A stretch of DNA of 56,511 nucleotides. Origin: Mycobacterium sp. 1423905.2 (GTDB taxonomy: Bacteria > Actinomycetota > Actinomycetes > Mycobacteriales > Mycobacteriaceae). Location of the stretch: assembly GCF_001673155.1 (NCBI RefSeq), contig NZ_LZLE01000178.1, positions 1 through 56,511 of the forward strand, given 5' to 3'. Shown here piece by piece: positions 9,057-18,426 of this stretch. A program made the translations under genes and the position numbers. Position 1 is the stretch's first letter. Each line of letters starts with the position of its first letter. The notes under the pieces were generated by a model. That model was given only the letters and a program-made list of their open reading frames with translations, had not been told where the DNA came from and made no database searches.

Positions 9057-11639
9057 GTGCCGTTAATACCGGAGCAGACACCGGGCCCGGAGCCCACGGC
9101 TCTGCCCAGCCCCGTCGTTCCACCCAGAACCAGCGCGGCGGCGTTGCGGCGGGTATTGCGCAGGGCCCGCGACGGTGTCGTACTGAACGTCGATGAGGCA
9201 GCGCTGGCCATGACGGCGCGCGGCGACGATCTGGCCGACTTGTGCGCCAGCGCCGCACGGGTTCGCGACGCCGGGCTGGAATCGGCGGGGCGCCGTGGGC
9301 CGCAGGGCCGGTTACCAATCACTTACTCGCGCAAGGTGTTCATTCCCGTCACTCACCTGTGTCGGGACAACTGCCATTACTGCACGTTCGTCACCGTGCC
9401 CGGCAAGCTGCGCGCGCGTGGGTCGGGTATGTACCTGGAGCCCGACGAGATCCTCGACATCGCCCGTCGCGGCGCCGAACACGGTTGTAAAGAAGCGTTG
9501 TTCACCCTCGGCGACCGCCCCGAAGATCGATGGCCCGAGGCGAGGGAGTGGCTGGACGAGCGCGGTTACGACTCGACGCTGTCCTATGTCCGGGCCATGG
9601 CGATCCGGGTGCTGGAAGAGACCGGGTTGTTGCCCCACCTCAACCCCGGGGTGATGACCTGGTCGGAGATGTCGCGGCTCAAACCGGTGGCGCCGTCGAT
9701 GGGCATGATGCTCGAGACCACCTCGCGGCGGCTGTTCGAAACCAAGGGGCTGGCACATTACGGCAGCCCGGACAAGGACCCGGCGGTGCGGTTGCGCGCG
9801 CTCACCGACGCCGGCCGGTTGTCCATCCCGTTCACCACGGGATTGTTGGTCGGGATCGGCGAGACGCTGCCGGAGCGCGCCGACACCTTGCACGCAATTC
9901 GCAAGGTGCACAAGGCGTTCGGCCACATCCAGGAAGTGATCGTGCAGAACTTCCGGGCCAAAGAACACACCGCCATGGCCGCGGTACCCGACGCCGGAAT
10001 CGAGGACTACCTGGCCACGGTGGCGGTGGCCCGCCTGGTGCTGGGGCCGGGCATGCGCATTCAGGCACCGCCCAACCTGGTCTCTCGGGAGGAGTGCCTT
10101 GCGCTGCTCGGCGCTGGTGTCGACGACTGGGGCGGCGTTTCGCCACTGACCCCCGATCATGTCAATCCCGAACGGCCCTGGCCTGCGTTGGATGACCTCG
10201 CCGCCGTCACCGCCGAAGCAGGCTATGAGCTGATGCAGCGGCTGACCGCGCAGCCCAAATACGTACAGGCCGGCGCGGCATGGATTGACCCGCGGGTGCG
10301 CGGACACGTGGCGGCGCTGGCCGACCCGGCGACCGGCTTGGCTCGCGACGTCAACCCAGTGGGCCGGCCCTGGCAGGAGCCCGACGACGTGTCATCGCTC
10401 GGCCGAGTGGACCTCAACGCCGCCATCGACACCGAAGGGCGCAACACCGGCGCCCGTAGCGACCTCGACAGCGCCTTCGGGGACTGGGATTCCATCCGCT
10501 CCCAAGTCCACGAACTGTCGCGACGGGCACCCGAACGCATCGACACCGACGTGCTCGCCGCGCTGGCCTCCGCCGAACGCGATCCGGCCGGCTGCACCGA
10601 CGACGAATACCTGGCCCTGGCTACCGCCGACGGTCCTGCGCTGGAAGCCGTTGCCGCGCTGGCTGATTCACTGCGCCGGGAAGTGGTCGGCGACGACGTG
10701 ACCTTCGTGGTCAACCGCAACATCAACTTCACCAACATCTGCTACACCGGCTGCCGGTTCTGCGCGTTCGCCCAACGCAAGGGCGACGCGGACGCCTACT
10801 CGCTGTCCACCGCCGAGGTCGCCGAACGCGCCTGGCAGGCCCACGTCGCGGGCGCCACCGAGGTCTGCATGCAAGGCGGTATCGACCCGGAGCTGCCGGT
10901 CACCGGTTACGCCGATCTGGTCCGGGCGGTCAAGGCCCGGGTGCCGTCGATGCATGTGCACGCCTTTTCCCCGATGGAGATCGCCAACGGTGTCACCAAG
11001 AGCGGCTTGAGCATTCGCGAATGGCTGATCGGCCTGCGGGAAGCCGGATTGGACACCATCCCCGGCACCGCCGCCGAGATTCTCGACGACGAGGTGCGGT
11101 GGGTGCTCACCAAAGGCAAACTGCCGACGTCGCTGTGGGTCGAGATCGTCACCACCGCCCATGAAGTGGGGCTGCGTTCGTCGTCGACGATGATGTACGG
11201 CCATGTCGACAGCCCCCGGCACTGGGTGGCCCACCTGAACGTGCTGCGCGAAATCCAAGACCGCACCGGCGGATTCACCGAATTCGTGCCACTTCCGTTC
11301 GTGCATCAGAATTCGCCGTTGTATCTGGCGGGCGCGGCGCGACCGGGACCCACGCACCGCGACAACCGTGCCGTGCACGCGCTGGCGCGGATCATGCTGC
11401 ACGGTCGCATCTCTCACATCCAGACCAGCTGGGTGAAGCTCGGCGTGGAGCGCACGCAGGTGATGCTCAACGGCGGCGCCAACGACTTGGGCGGCACGTT
11501 GATGGAGGAGACCATCTCGCGGATGGCCGGGTCCGAACATGGGTCGGCCAAGACCGCGGCCGAGCTGATGGCCATCGCCGAAGGGATCGGCCGCCCGGCC
11601 CGGCAACGCACCACGACGTACGCGCCGCTGGCCGCCTAA
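9057..11639 (+). CDS. fbiC: FbiC, bifunctional FO synthase (CofG-CofH fusion)
   Basis: FbiC makes the deazaflavin FO, the chromophore of coenzyme F420, from 5-amino-6-ribitylamino-uracil and tyrosine. It is an 860-residue fusion of two radical-SAM enzymes. The N-terminal CofG-like half has the iron-sulfur motif CRDNCHYC (Cys102, 106, 109) and the C-terminal CofH-like half has CYTGCRFC (Cys562, 566, 569). Archaea encode the halves separately, while actinobacteria use this fusion. The GTG at 9057 gives the expected length (about 856 in M. tuberculosis). It is divergent from the PE12-like gene across 212 bp in which I saw no other gene, and convergent with the antigen gene downstream across a perfect hairpin. 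Confidence 0.95.
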   Translation: MPLIPEQTPGPEPTALPSPVVPPRTSAAALRRVLRRARDGVVLNVDEAALAMTARGDDLADLCASAARVRDAGLESAGRRGPQGRLPITYSRKVFIPVTHLCRDNCHYCTFVTVPGKLRARGSGMYLEPDEILDIARRGAEHGCKEALFTLGDRPEDRWPEAREWLDERGYDSTLSYVRAMAIRVLEETGLLPHLNPGVMTWSEMSRLKPVAPSMGMMLETTSRRLFETKGLAHYGSPDKDPAVRLRALTDAGRLSIPFTTGLLVGIGETLPERADTLHAIRKVHKAFGHIQEVIVQNFRAKEHTAMAAVPDAGIEDYLATVAVARLVLGPGMRIQAPPNLVSREECLALLGAGVDDWGGVSPLTPDHVNPERPWPALDDLAAVTAEAGYELMQRLTAQPKYVQAGAAWIDPRVRGHVAALADPATGLARDVNPVGRPWQEPDDVSSLGRVDLNAAIDTEGRNTGARSDLDSAFGDWDSIRSQVHELSRRAPERIDTDVLAALASAERDPAGCTDDEYLALATADGPALEAVAALADSLRREVVGDDVTFVVNRNINFTNICYTGCRFCAFAQRKGDADAYSLSTAEVAERAWQAHVAGATEVCMQGGIDPELPVTGYADLVRAVKARVPSMHVHAFSPMEIANGVTKSGLSIREWLIGLREAGLDTIPGTAAEILDDEVRWVLTKGKLPTSLWVEIVTTAHEVGLRSSSTMMYGHVDSPRHWVAHLNVLREIQDRTGGFTEFVPLPFVHQNSPLYLAGAARPGPTHRDNRAVHALARIMLHGRISHIQTSWVKLGVERTQVMLNGGANDLGGTLMEETISRMAGSEHGSAKTAAELMAIAEGIGRPARQRTTTYAPLAA

Positions 11640-11658
11640 AGTCATCTAGAGACGCCAA

Positions 11659-11685
11659 ACTCCGGGCCGAAACTCGGCCCGGAGT
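11659..11685. terminator. Perfect 12-bp hairpin between convergent fbiC and antigen gene
   Basis: A perfect inverted repeat (ACTCCGGGCCGA, loop AAC, TCGGCCCGGAGT) lies 20 bases after the fbiC stop and about 30 bases beyond the stop of the convergent TB8.4-like gene. The stem is very GC rich and no run of T follows on either strand, which is common for mycobacterial terminators. Position and symmetry suggest it ends transcription in both directions. Confidence 0.7.
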
Positions 11686-11716
11686 GTTGGACTAACGAAC
11701 TGTTACTGAGCGGGGC

Positions 11717-12052
11717 TCAGTAGTTCTGGCAGACGCCGGCGACCGACTCAACGACGCCGATGTACTGCGAAGCTCCCGGCATGGCCTGCAACTGCGCCGC
11801 CATCTGCGCACGCTGCGGCGGCGGTGAGGCCAGGAACTGCTGCAGGTAGTTCTGCGCGATCCGAGAGTTGTTGAACTGCGCCGCGGCTCCCGGGTCGGTC
11901 GCGTTGAGCGCGGCAATCACCTGCGGGTAACTGCAGTTCGTGTTGATTACCGCGTCCAGCGGGTCTGCGGACGCGATTCCGGTTGCGGCGGTCAACGCCA
12001 CGCCCATTCCGCCAACAGCGGCGGCGATTTTTGCCAACGACAGCCTTGCCAT
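11717..12052 (-). CDS. Secreted low-molecular-weight antigen, TB8.4-like
   Basis: This is a 111-residue secreted protein matching TB8.4 (Rv1174c, about 110 residues) in size, place and sequence style. The N terminus is a Sec signal peptide (MARLSLAKIAAAVGGMGVAL, cleavage expected after ASA at residue 29). The mature helical domain has two cysteines, Cys40 and Cys108, likely disulfide bonded, and the motif CSYPQVIAALNATDPGAAAQ that recurs in a family of small secreted mycobacterial proteins sometimes called hemophore-related. Whether it binds heme is not visible here. The ATG at 12052 is preceded by a good ribosome binding site (GGGGAAGG). In M. tuberculosis fadH and Rv1176c lie between this gene and fdxC; both are absent here. 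Confidence 0.85.
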   Translation of the reverse strand: MARLSLAKIAAAVGGMGVALTAATGIASADPLDAVINTNCSYPQVIAALNATDPGAAAQFNNSRIAQNYLQQFLASPPPQRAQMAAQLQAMPGASQYIGVVESVAGVCQNY

Positions 12053-12297
12053 GAGTGGACACCTTCCCCAACTAATGCACCGCCCGAAGGACGGCGACGA
12101 CATTGCCCAGCGGTTGCCGTCTGCGACAAGGCTACCAGGCCCCCCGGGCTTGCTTCTATCGCAATAGATATCGCACCGCACCCCTGAGACGTAACTCTTC
12201 GCAGGTCAGAGCGTTTTTCGAAGACTTTCACCGACAGCGAAATAGCGCCTAGGGGTAGCCGCACCACTTCGTTGTGACGCGCGGGCGTGCCTGTTGG

Positions 12298-12324
12298 TTG
12301 ACGTGTATGTGCAACGTCTAGTAT
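12298..12324 (+). promoter_or_regulatory. Possible fdxC promoter
   Basis: TTGACG at 12298-12303 and TAGTAT at 12319-12324 resemble -35 and -10 boxes, although the 15-bp spacer is short. Transcription would begin near 12331, leaving a leader of about 100 bases that includes the 14-bp tandem repeat. This is a pattern match only. Confidence 0.3.
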
Positions 12325-12383
12325 CAGTAACCGAACGCGTCGTCTTGTGAGTCGAGAGGCTTACGGCGGCGGCGCACCAGCAG

Positions 12384-12411
12384 CCCACAGGTACATACCC
12401 ACAGGTACATA
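12384..12411 (+). repeat. Perfect tandem duplication of a 14-bp unit upstream of fdxC
   Basis: The unit CCCACAGGTACATA occurs twice back to back (12384-12397 and 12398-12411), ending 23 bases before the fdxC start codon. It may be a replication slippage product or a duplicated regulatory half-site. No protein is encoded across it. Confidence 0.8.
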
Positions 12412-12434
12412 GAGGACACGTTGAGGAGACGTCC

Positions 12435-12761
12435 GTGACGTACGTGATCGCGCAACCGTGCGTGGATATCAAGGACAAGGCGTGCATCGAGGAGTGCCCG
12501 GTCGACTGCATCTACGAGGGTGCCCGGATGCTGTTCATCCACCCAGATGAGTGCGTGGACTGCGGCGCCTGCGAACCGGTGTGCCCGGTGGAAGCGATCT
12601 ATTACGAAGACGATGTGCCCGACCAATGGAGTCAGTACACCCAGATCAACGCCGACTTCTTCGAGGAACTCGGATCGCCGGGCGGTGCGGCCAAGGTGGG
12701 TATGACCGAAAACGACCCGCAAGTGGTCAAGGACCTGCCGCCGCAGGGCGAAGAAGACTGA
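12435..12761 (+). CDS. fdxC: Ferredoxin FdxC (7Fe type)
   Basis: This is a 108-residue soluble electron carrier. The N-terminal half holds eight cysteines in the pattern of 7Fe or 8Fe bacterial ferredoxins: Cys9, 17, 21 and 25, then Cys40, 43, 46 and 50 (CVDCGACEPVCPVEAIYYED). The acidic C-terminal extension of about 45 residues is typical of the mycobacterial 7Fe proteins, with one [3Fe-4S] and one [4Fe-4S] cluster. Likely partners are P450s and other oxidoreductases, possibly including the P450 in this window, but nothing in the sequence fixes this. The GTG start follows a good GAGGAG site. The downstream aminotransferase starts 32 bases later, so the two are probably co-transcribed, as in M. 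tuberculosis Rv1177-Rv1178. Confidence 0.93.
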   Translation: MTYVIAQPCVDIKDKACIEECPVDCIYEGARMLFIHPDECVDCGACEPVCPVEAIYYEDDVPDQWSQYTQINADFFEELGSPGGAAKVGMTENDPQVVKDLPPQGEED

Positions 12762-12793
12762 GCGAGCCCCAGCATCCTCGGCACCGCCGGCCG

Positions 12794-13879
12794 GTGTCGG
12801 CGTCCCTGCCGGTATTCCCCTGGGACACCCTGGCCGACGCCAAAGCGGTGGCCGGCGCCCACCCCGACGGCATCGTCGACCTGTCCGTCGGGACACCGGT
12901 CGATCCGGTCGCTCCGGTCATCCAAGAGGCGCTGGCGGCCGCCAGCGCCGCACCGGGCTATCCCACCACCGCCGGCACCCCGCAGCTGCGCGAAGCCGCC
13001 GTCACCGCCCTGGCTCGCCGCTACGGAATCAGCGGAGTGGCAGCAGGGGCGGTGTTGCCGGTCATCGGCACCAAGGAGCTCATCGCCTGGTTACCGACGC
13101 TGCTCGGCATCGGATCGGCAGACACCGTCGTGGTGCCCGAATTGGCATATCCGACATACGATGTCGGCGCTCGACTGGCCGGCGCCAAGGTGTTGGCAGC
13201 CGACTCGTTGACCCAGCTGGGACCTCAGCGGCCGGCGTTGGTGTACCTCAACTCACCGAGCAACCCGACCGGGCGGGTCCTGGGCGTCGACCATCTGCGC
13301 AAGGTCGTCGACTGGGCGCGCGACCGGGGCGTGGTGGTGGCCTCCGACGAGTGCTATCTGGGCCTGGGCTGGGATGCTCAGCCGTACTCGGTGCTGCACC
13401 CGTCGGTCTGCGGCGGTGACCACACCGGATTGCTGGCGGTGCATTCGCTGTCTAAGACGTCATCGTTGGCCGGGTACCGAGCCGGCTTTGTCACCGGCGA
13501 CGCCGACCTGGTCGCCGAGCTATTGGCGGTGCGCAAGCACGCCGGCATGATGGTGCCCACTCCGGTGCAGTCCGCCATGGTCGCCGCCCTGGACGACGAC
13601 GAGCACGAGAAAGTGCAGCGCGAGCGGTATGCGCGGCGGCGGGCGGTGTTGCTGCCGGCCCTGCGCTCGGCGGGGTTCACCGTCGACCATTCTGAGGCGG
13701 GGCTCTACCTGTGGGCCAGCCGCGGGCAGGGCTGCCAGGACACGGTCGCCTGGTTCGCCGAACGCGGCATCCTGGTCGCGCCCGGCGACTTCTACGGCCC
13801 GAGCGGGGCAAGGCATGTGCGGGTAGCGCTGACGGCCACCGACGAACGCATCGACGCCGCGGTGCGCCGGCTCGGGTGA
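12794..13879 (+). CDS. dapC: Class I/II aminotransferase, actinobacterial DapC type
   Basis: This is a 361-residue PLP-dependent fold-type I aminotransferase, orthologous by position and length to Rv1178. The family is annotated as N-succinyldiaminopimelate aminotransferase of the lysine/meso-DAP pathway, which would link it to dapD and dapE further on in this window. In M. tuberculosis a different gene (Rv0858c) has been studied as DapC, so the substrate remains an inference. The PLP lysine is Lys221 in HSLSKTSSLAGYRAGF; the substrate-arm motif NSPSNPTGR and the Asp-containing SDECYLGL are present. The frame is open well upstream into fdxC, but the GTG at 12794, after the fdxC stop, gives a normal N terminus (VSASLPVFPWDTLADAK). 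Confidence 0.85.
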   Translation: MSASLPVFPWDTLADAKAVAGAHPDGIVDLSVGTPVDPVAPVIQEALAAASAAPGYPTTAGTPQLREAAVTALARRYGISGVAAGAVLPVIGTKELIAWLPTLLGIGSADTVVVPELAYPTYDVGARLAGAKVLAADSLTQLGPQRPALVYLNSPSNPTGRVLGVDHLRKVVDWARDRGVVVASDECYLGLGWDAQPYSVLHPSVCGGDHTGLLAVHSLSKTSSLAGYRAGFVTGDADLVAELLAVRKHAGMMVPTPVQSAMVAALDDDEHEKVQRERYARRRAVLLPALRSAGFTVDHSEAGLYLWASRGQGCQDTVAWFAERGILVAPGDFYGPSGARHVRVALTATDERIDAAVRRLG

Positions 13880-13952
13880 TCGCTGGCCGTCCCGGCCTTG
13901 TTAGGCCCGGTTGCCCGGCTGCGGTCGGGGTCAACCGGCACAATGTGTGGTC

Positions 13953-16319
13953 GTGACGACTTCGGCGGGCAAGCCGCGTATCCCACTGACGCTGGGTGAC
14001 ATCTTCAAGCGGGTGTTTCTGGGCAAGCCGCTGATCACCGAGGACCTGGCCGGGGAGCGACTGTCGAATCCGGTTGCGCTGGGCGCGCTTTCGCCGGACG
14101 CCATCTCCTCCACCGCCTATGGTCCCGAGCAGATCCTGATCGAGTTGCTGCCGCACGCCGGATTGGCGGCCTTCGCGTTGCTGCTGCCCATCACCGGGGT
14201 CATCCTGCTGATCCTGGTGCTGGTCGCCGCCTCGTATCGGCAGGTGGTGATGGCCTACACCCGCGCCGGCGGGTCCTACATCGTGGCGCGGGACAACTTC
14301 GGGCCCAAGGTCGCCCAGATCGCCGCCGCGGCCCTGTTGATCGACTATGTGGTGACTGTGGCGGTGCAGTCGGCGGCCGGGACCGTCGCGGTGGTGTCGG
14401 CGGTGCCGCGGTTGGGCACGTACAGCCTGGAGATCACCGTCGGCGTGGTGATCGCCATCTGCTATCTGAACCTGCGCGGGCTGAAGGAAGCCGGAAAGCC
14501 GTTCGCGGCAGCCACCTACCTGTTCGTGATCATGGTGGCCCTGACCATCGTCGTCGGGGTGACCCGCCACCTGTTCTGGGGACTGCCCACCTACGATCCG
14601 CACCAGCTGGCCGGGACGGTGCCCGTGCACCAGGGCAACGGGCTGGTGATGGGCGCGACGATTCTGGTGTTGCTGCGCGCCTTCGCCAACGGCGGCTCGT
14701 CCTTGACCGGCGTCGAGGCGATCTCCAACACCGTCGACGTTTTCCGAAAGCCGCAGGGCCGCAACGCCCGTCGCGTTTTGACCGCGATGGCATGCATCCT
14801 GGGCTTCCTGTTGGCCGGCGTGGCTTATCTGGCATACGCCACCCACGCCACCCCTTACCTGACCGAATATCCCTCGGTCCTCTCCCAGATCGGCCGCGCG
14901 GTCTTCGGCGGCGGAGTGATCGGCAACGTCTTCTTCATCCTGGTTCAAGCCGCCACTGCGGCCATCTTGTTCACCGGCGCCAACACCAGCTTCAACGGCT
15001 TCCCCGCGCTGGCCAGCTTCGTCGCCGAAGACCGCTTCCTGCCGCGGCAGCTGATGAAGCGCGGGCATCGCCTGGTGTTCTCCAACGGCATCATCGCGCT
15101 GACTGCGTTGTCGGTGGTGCTGCTGGTGACCACCGGCGGTTCGGTCAATGCGCTGGTGCCGTTCTATGCCATCGGCGTGTTCACCGGGTTCTCGATGGCC
15201 GGTTACGGAATGACGAAACACCATCTGACGCATCGTGAACCGGGCTGGCGGCGTCGCCTGGCCATCAACCTGTCCGCCGCGGTGCTGTCGACGGTCGTGG
15301 TCGGAATCTTCGCGGTGGCCAAGTTCACCGAGGGCGCCTGGCTGGTTGTCGTGGTCTTCCCGCTGCTGGTATTCATGCTGATGCGGCTCAACCGTGAATA
15401 CCGAGCCGAGGCCGCCATCCTCGAGATGTTTCGCACCGACCGCCCGGAGTTGGTGAAGTACGCCCGGCACCGGGTGTACATCTTCATCAACTCGGTGGAC
15501 CTCGCAGTGGTCGAGGCGTTGCGGTACGGGAAGGGGCTGCGGGCCGACGAGTTGATCGCGGTGCATTTCATGGTCGACGCCATCCACGCCGCGCAGATCA
15601 GAAAGCGTTGGGACCATTTCGATCTCGAGACTCCGCTGCGGGTGGTGGACTGCCCGGACCGACGCGTCACCCGCTCGGCGCAGTTGCTGGTCGCGAAGGC
15701 GGGCAAAGAGCATCCGGACACCAACGTCACGGTGCTGCTGCCCCGGCGCACCTACGCGCCGCTGTTGGGACGAATGTTGCACGACCGCACCGCCGACAAG
15801 ATCGCCCGCGCGGTCAGCCTCATCCCGGACGCTGCGGCCACCATCGTCCCGTACGACGTGCAGTCGCGAATCAAAGAGGCGTATCCCGACCGCTTCGAGC
15901 AACGGATTGCCCGAGAACTCGACAAGCTCGAAGCGTGGGTCACCCAGGCCGAGGATCGCGACGTCGACGCCTACGAACACCCCGAGCGGCCGCCGTCGGT
16001 GGTCACCGTGGCGGGCCTCATCCCCGGGCATCGGGCCACCATCGAAGGACGGGTCAGTCAGATCGAGGACGTCACCAAACGCGGGCACACCGCACGATGG
16101 ATCGTCGTCGGGGACGACAGCGGGGACCTCGAGATCACCTTCCACCCCGGCCGCGGCGGATCCGACATCACCCCCGGCCAGCGACTGCGCGTCAGCGGCA
16201 AGGCCCGGCAAAACCACAACGGGCCGGTATCCATGGTCAACCCCGCCTACCAGATTCTCGAGGAACCGCAAGAAACCCACGACGCTGGGGGCGCCGGAGA
16301 AGCCGGCGACACCGGCTGA
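13953..16319 (+). CDS. KimA-like APC-superfamily permease with C-terminal OB-fold
   Basis: This is a 788-residue membrane protein. The first roughly 480 residues have the features of the KimA/YdaO group of potassium importers (GKPLITEDLAGERLSNPVAL, then LSPDAISSTAYGPEQILI, and GVEAISNTVDVFRKP), with about 12 hydrophobic segments. A cytoplasmic region of roughly 200 residues follows, comparable to the domain that in Bacillus KimA precedes or senses c-di-AMP. The last roughly 80 residues (IEGRVSQIEDVTKRGHTARW to LRVSGKARQNHNGPVSMVNP) look like an OB-fold, unusual on a permease. The GTG at 13953 is the most plausible start; a TTG at 13911 would add 14 residues. M. tuberculosis lacks a gene here, although Rv2690c is of the same family. 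It could instead carry an amino acid, as broad APC annotation would say. Confidence 0.8.
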   Translation: MTTSAGKPRIPLTLGDIFKRVFLGKPLITEDLAGERLSNPVALGALSPDAISSTAYGPEQILIELLPHAGLAAFALLLPITGVILLILVLVAASYRQVVMAYTRAGGSYIVARDNFGPKVAQIAAAALLIDYVVTVAVQSAAGTVAVVSAVPRLGTYSLEITVGVVIAICYLNLRGLKEAGKPFAAATYLFVIMVALTIVVGVTRHLFWGLPTYDPHQLAGTVPVHQGNGLVMGATILVLLRAFANGGSSLTGVEAISNTVDVFRKPQGRNARRVLTAMACILGFLLAGVAYLAYATHATPYLTEYPSVLSQIGRAVFGGGVIGNVFFILVQAATAAILFTGANTSFNGFPALASFVAEDRFLPRQLMKRGHRLVFSNGIIALTALSVVLLVTTGGSVNALVPFYAIGVFTGFSMAGYGMTKHHLTHREPGWRRRLAINLSAAVLSTVVVGIFAVAKFTEGAWLVVVVFPLLVFMLMRLNREYRAEAAILEMFRTDRPELVKYARHRVYIFINSVDLAVVEALRYGKGLRADELIAVHFMVDAIHAAQIRKRWDHFDLETPLRVVDCPDRRVTRSAQLLVAKAGKEHPDTNVTVLLPRRTYAPLLGRMLHDRTADKIARAVSLIPDAAATIVPYDVQSRIKEAYPDRFEQRIARELDKLEAWVTQAEDRDVDAYEHPERPPSVVTVAGLIPGHRATIEGRVSQIEDVTKRGHTARWIVVGDDSGDLEITFHPGRGGSDITPGQRLRVSGKARQNHNGPVSMVNPAYQILEEPQETHDAGGAGEAGDTG

Positions 16320-16386
16320 CAGCCCGGAGTTTTCAACTGCCCATCAACCGGGAAGTTAGATTCATTGACCGACGGGAAGGACCACA

Positions 16387-17643
16387 GTGAAGCGTGTAGC
16401 GGCCATGCTGGGATCGGTGTTGGGGCTGGCGTTCACCGCCAACGGCTATCGGCCGCTGTCGAGAAGGGGCTACGGATCGCTGTACGCCTTCGCCTACGGC
16501 CTGTTCGCCTCGGAGCTGCCGATGCAGACGCTGACCGCCCAGTTCGCCGGTCTGGTTGCGCTGTCACGCCGGTTGTCGCCGCGAGTGCTGCGCTTCAGCT
16601 GGCTGGTCTCGGCGGTGTCGTGGGTAGGGCTCCTGGGCTTGCGGCGTCTCGGTCGGTCGACCGACGTGCCGCTGACCGCGGCGCTGGACACCGGGCTGGG
16701 TCCGGATCGCCGCAAGGACGGCGGCGACCTGTGGAAGAGGCCCGCGCCGGAGGGCGCCACCGCCAAGAAACCCGGGACGGCCCGGATGCTGCGCATCTAC
16801 CGCGACTATGCCCACGACGGTGACATCAGCTATGGCCCGTGCGGCTCGCGCAACGAGCTCGACATCTGGCGACGGCCCGACCTGGACCGCGGCGGCCGGG
16901 CTCCGGTTCTGCTACAGATTCCCGGCGGCGCCTGGATGGTCGGCAACAAGCGCGGCCAGGCACATCCCCTGATGAGTCACCTGGCCGAGCTGGGTTGGGT
17001 CTGTGTGGCGATCAACTACCGCCTCAGCCCCCGCTCCACCTGGCCGGACCACATTGTCGACGTCAAACGCGCGCTGGCGTGGACGAAGGAACACATCGCC
17101 GAATACGGCGGGGACCCGGATTGGATCGCGATCACCGGTGGCTCGGCGGGCGGACACCTGTCCTCTCTGGCCGCGCTGACCCCCAACGATCCGCAATTCC
17201 AGCCGGGATTCGAAGAGGCCGACACCCGGGTCCAGGCCGCCGTGCCGTTCTACGGGGTCTACGACTTCACCCGCACCGACAGCTCGATGCATCCGCTGCT
17301 GGGCCCGGTGCTGGCCAAGAACGTGTTCAAGCTGCGCCGCGCAGAGACCGCCGAACCGTTCCGCAACGCCTCACCGATCACCCACATCTCCGAAGACGCG
17401 CCGCCGTTCTTCGTGTTGCACGGCACCAACGACTCGTTGATTCCGGTGGAGCAGGCGCGCAGCTTCACCGCTCGGCTGCGGCAGGTGAGCCGCCAGCCGG
17501 TGGTGTACGCCGAATTGCCGTACGCGCAGCACGCCTTCGACATCTTCGGGTCGGCCCGGGCGGCGCACGCGGCGGTGGCCGTCGAGCAGTTCCTGGCCGA
17601 GATCTACGCGTCGCGTCCGGTGGCCGCGCAGCGATTGGCCTAG
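16387..17643 (+). CDS. HSL-type carboxylesterase (LipQ/LipC-like)
   Basis: This is a 418-residue alpha/beta hydrolase of the hormone-sensitive-lipase group. A hydrophobic N-terminal region of about 85 residues (MLGSVLGLAFTANGYRPL, then SWLVSAVSWVGLLGL) probably anchors it to the membrane. The hydrolase domain spans about 140-410. The nucleophile is Ser253 in GGSAGG, with Asp349 in HGTNDSLIP and His382 in AQHAFD completing the triad. The oxyanion-hole motif reads PGGAW where most relatives have HGGGW. LipQ and LipC of M. tuberculosis share this layout. A GTG start follows a good GGGAAGGA site. It ends 7 bases from the convergent Sap/GAP-type gene. Confidence 0.82.
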   Translation: MKRVAAMLGSVLGLAFTANGYRPLSRRGYGSLYAFAYGLFASELPMQTLTAQFAGLVALSRRLSPRVLRFSWLVSAVSWVGLLGLRRLGRSTDVPLTAALDTGLGPDRRKDGGDLWKRPAPEGATAKKPGTARMLRIYRDYAHDGDISYGPCGSRNELDIWRRPDLDRGGRAPVLLQIPGGAWMVGNKRGQAHPLMSHLAELGWVCVAINYRLSPRSTWPDHIVDVKRALAWTKEHIAEYGGDPDWIAITGGSAGGHLSSLAALTPNDPQFQPGFEEADTRVQAAVPFYGVYDFTRTDSSMHPLLGPVLAKNVFKLRRAETAEPFRNASPITHISEDAPPFFVLHGTNDSLIPVEQARSFTARLRQVSRQPVVYAELPYAQHAFDIFGSARAAHAAVAVEQFLAEIYASRPVAAQRLA

Positions 17644-17650
17644 CCGCCGG

Positions 17651-18337
17651 TCACAGGCCCACTATTCCGACGGCCAGCAGCACGGCGCCTACGCCCGCCA
17701 GCAAGGTGGCGACTTCCTGGCGGCGCCGCGACCGGACCCAGTCGTTCAGCGCGCTCACCGCGGCATGCGTCTTGTCCGGCGCGAACAGGTATGCCAGCAG
17801 CGGGATTTCGAGCACCGCGAAGGCGGTCACGTTGAACACCACCAGCGCCGCGACTTGATGCATGGCCGCGGCGCCGGACGCCAGGATGACCGCCAGCGCG
17901 GCCAGGTAATCCACCGACGGCAGCGCAATGCCCAGGCCGGCCACCGCGGCCACCCACAGTGAACCGCCGCGTACCAGGTGCTGGGCCCACCTGGCCGCCT
18001 TGGGCAGGTTGATCTCGCGCCTGTCCTTCGACCCCGCGCGGCGGCTCAGGCCGGCCTGCACCGCGAGGACGGCGGCGACCAGCACGGCCAGGCCGCCGAT
18101 GAGGATCTGCACCCTGGGCAAGGTCAGCTGATGGGCGTCGAGCAGGCCCTTGTCCAGCCAACGCCGGAAGAAGAACAGGATCGCTAAGCCGACGCCGATG
18201 CCCATGACGAATCCACCGCTCAGGAACGACAGCAGTTGCAGCATCGGCCGGGGCCGATTGAGCAGCAGCGCGGTCATGCCTACCCGGAAGGGTTCGAAGC
18301 TGACAGCCAGAGCCATCACCAGGATGGTGATCCACAT
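17651..18337 (-). CDS. Sap/GAP-type membrane protein (lipid-addressing family)
   Basis: This is a 228-residue protein with about six membrane helices (MWITILVMALAVSFEPFRVG; LLSFLSGGFVMGIGVGLAI; ILIGGLAVLVAAVLAVQAGL; VAAVAGLGIALPSVDYLAAL; VAALVVFNVTAFAVLEIPLL; LLAGVGAVLLAVGIVGL). This is the layout of the mycobacterial family holding Gap (glycopeptidolipid addressing protein) and Sap (sulfolipid-1 addressing protein, Rv3821), which help move glycolipids to the surface. It is the last gene of a minus-strand run beginning at stf0, so a role with a sulfated glycolipid is attractive but inferred. It follows the YeiH-type gene by 89 bases the other way, i.e. it lies upstream of it on the minus strand. 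Confidence 0.75.
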   Translation of the reverse strand: MWITILVMALAVSFEPFRVGMTALLLNRPRPMLQLLSFLSGGFVMGIGVGLAILFFFRRWLDKGLLDAHQLTLPRVQILIGGLAVLVAAVLAVQAGLSRRAGSKDRREINLPKAARWAQHLVRGGSLWVAAVAGLGIALPSVDYLAALAVILASGAAAMHQVAALVVFNVTAFAVLEIPLLAYLFAPDKTHAAVSALNDWVRSRRRQEVATLLAGVGAVLLAVGIVGL

Positions 18338-18426
18338 AGTGGCCCGGTTGCCTACTGGCTGATCCGGATCGGCATGCGGGCTAGGTTACCGGCGGCCGAC
18401 ACGGCGACCAGGCCGGTGGTCGGCCG

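Larger units (their letters stand above)
12053..12434. other. Divergent intergenic region, TB8.4-like gene / fdxC
   Basis: These 382 bases hold no gene I can support. They contain the upstream regions of two divergent genes, a possible sigma-70-type promoter for fdxC, and a perfect 14-bp tandem duplication close to the fdxC ribosome binding site. Near 12155-12175 there is an AT-richer patch with two copies of TATCGCA that may belong to the antigen gene promoter. Confidence 0.5.

Noticed and set aside
13677..16280. Open frame of 867 codons on the minus strand opposite the KimA-like gene
   Set aside because: Its translation is His/Gln/Asp/Gly rich and has no domain; it mirrors the third-position GC bias of the real gene. 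Similar long shadows at 14-1261 (minus), 29079-30440, 33653-35209 and 45990-48563 (plus) were dropped for the same reason.
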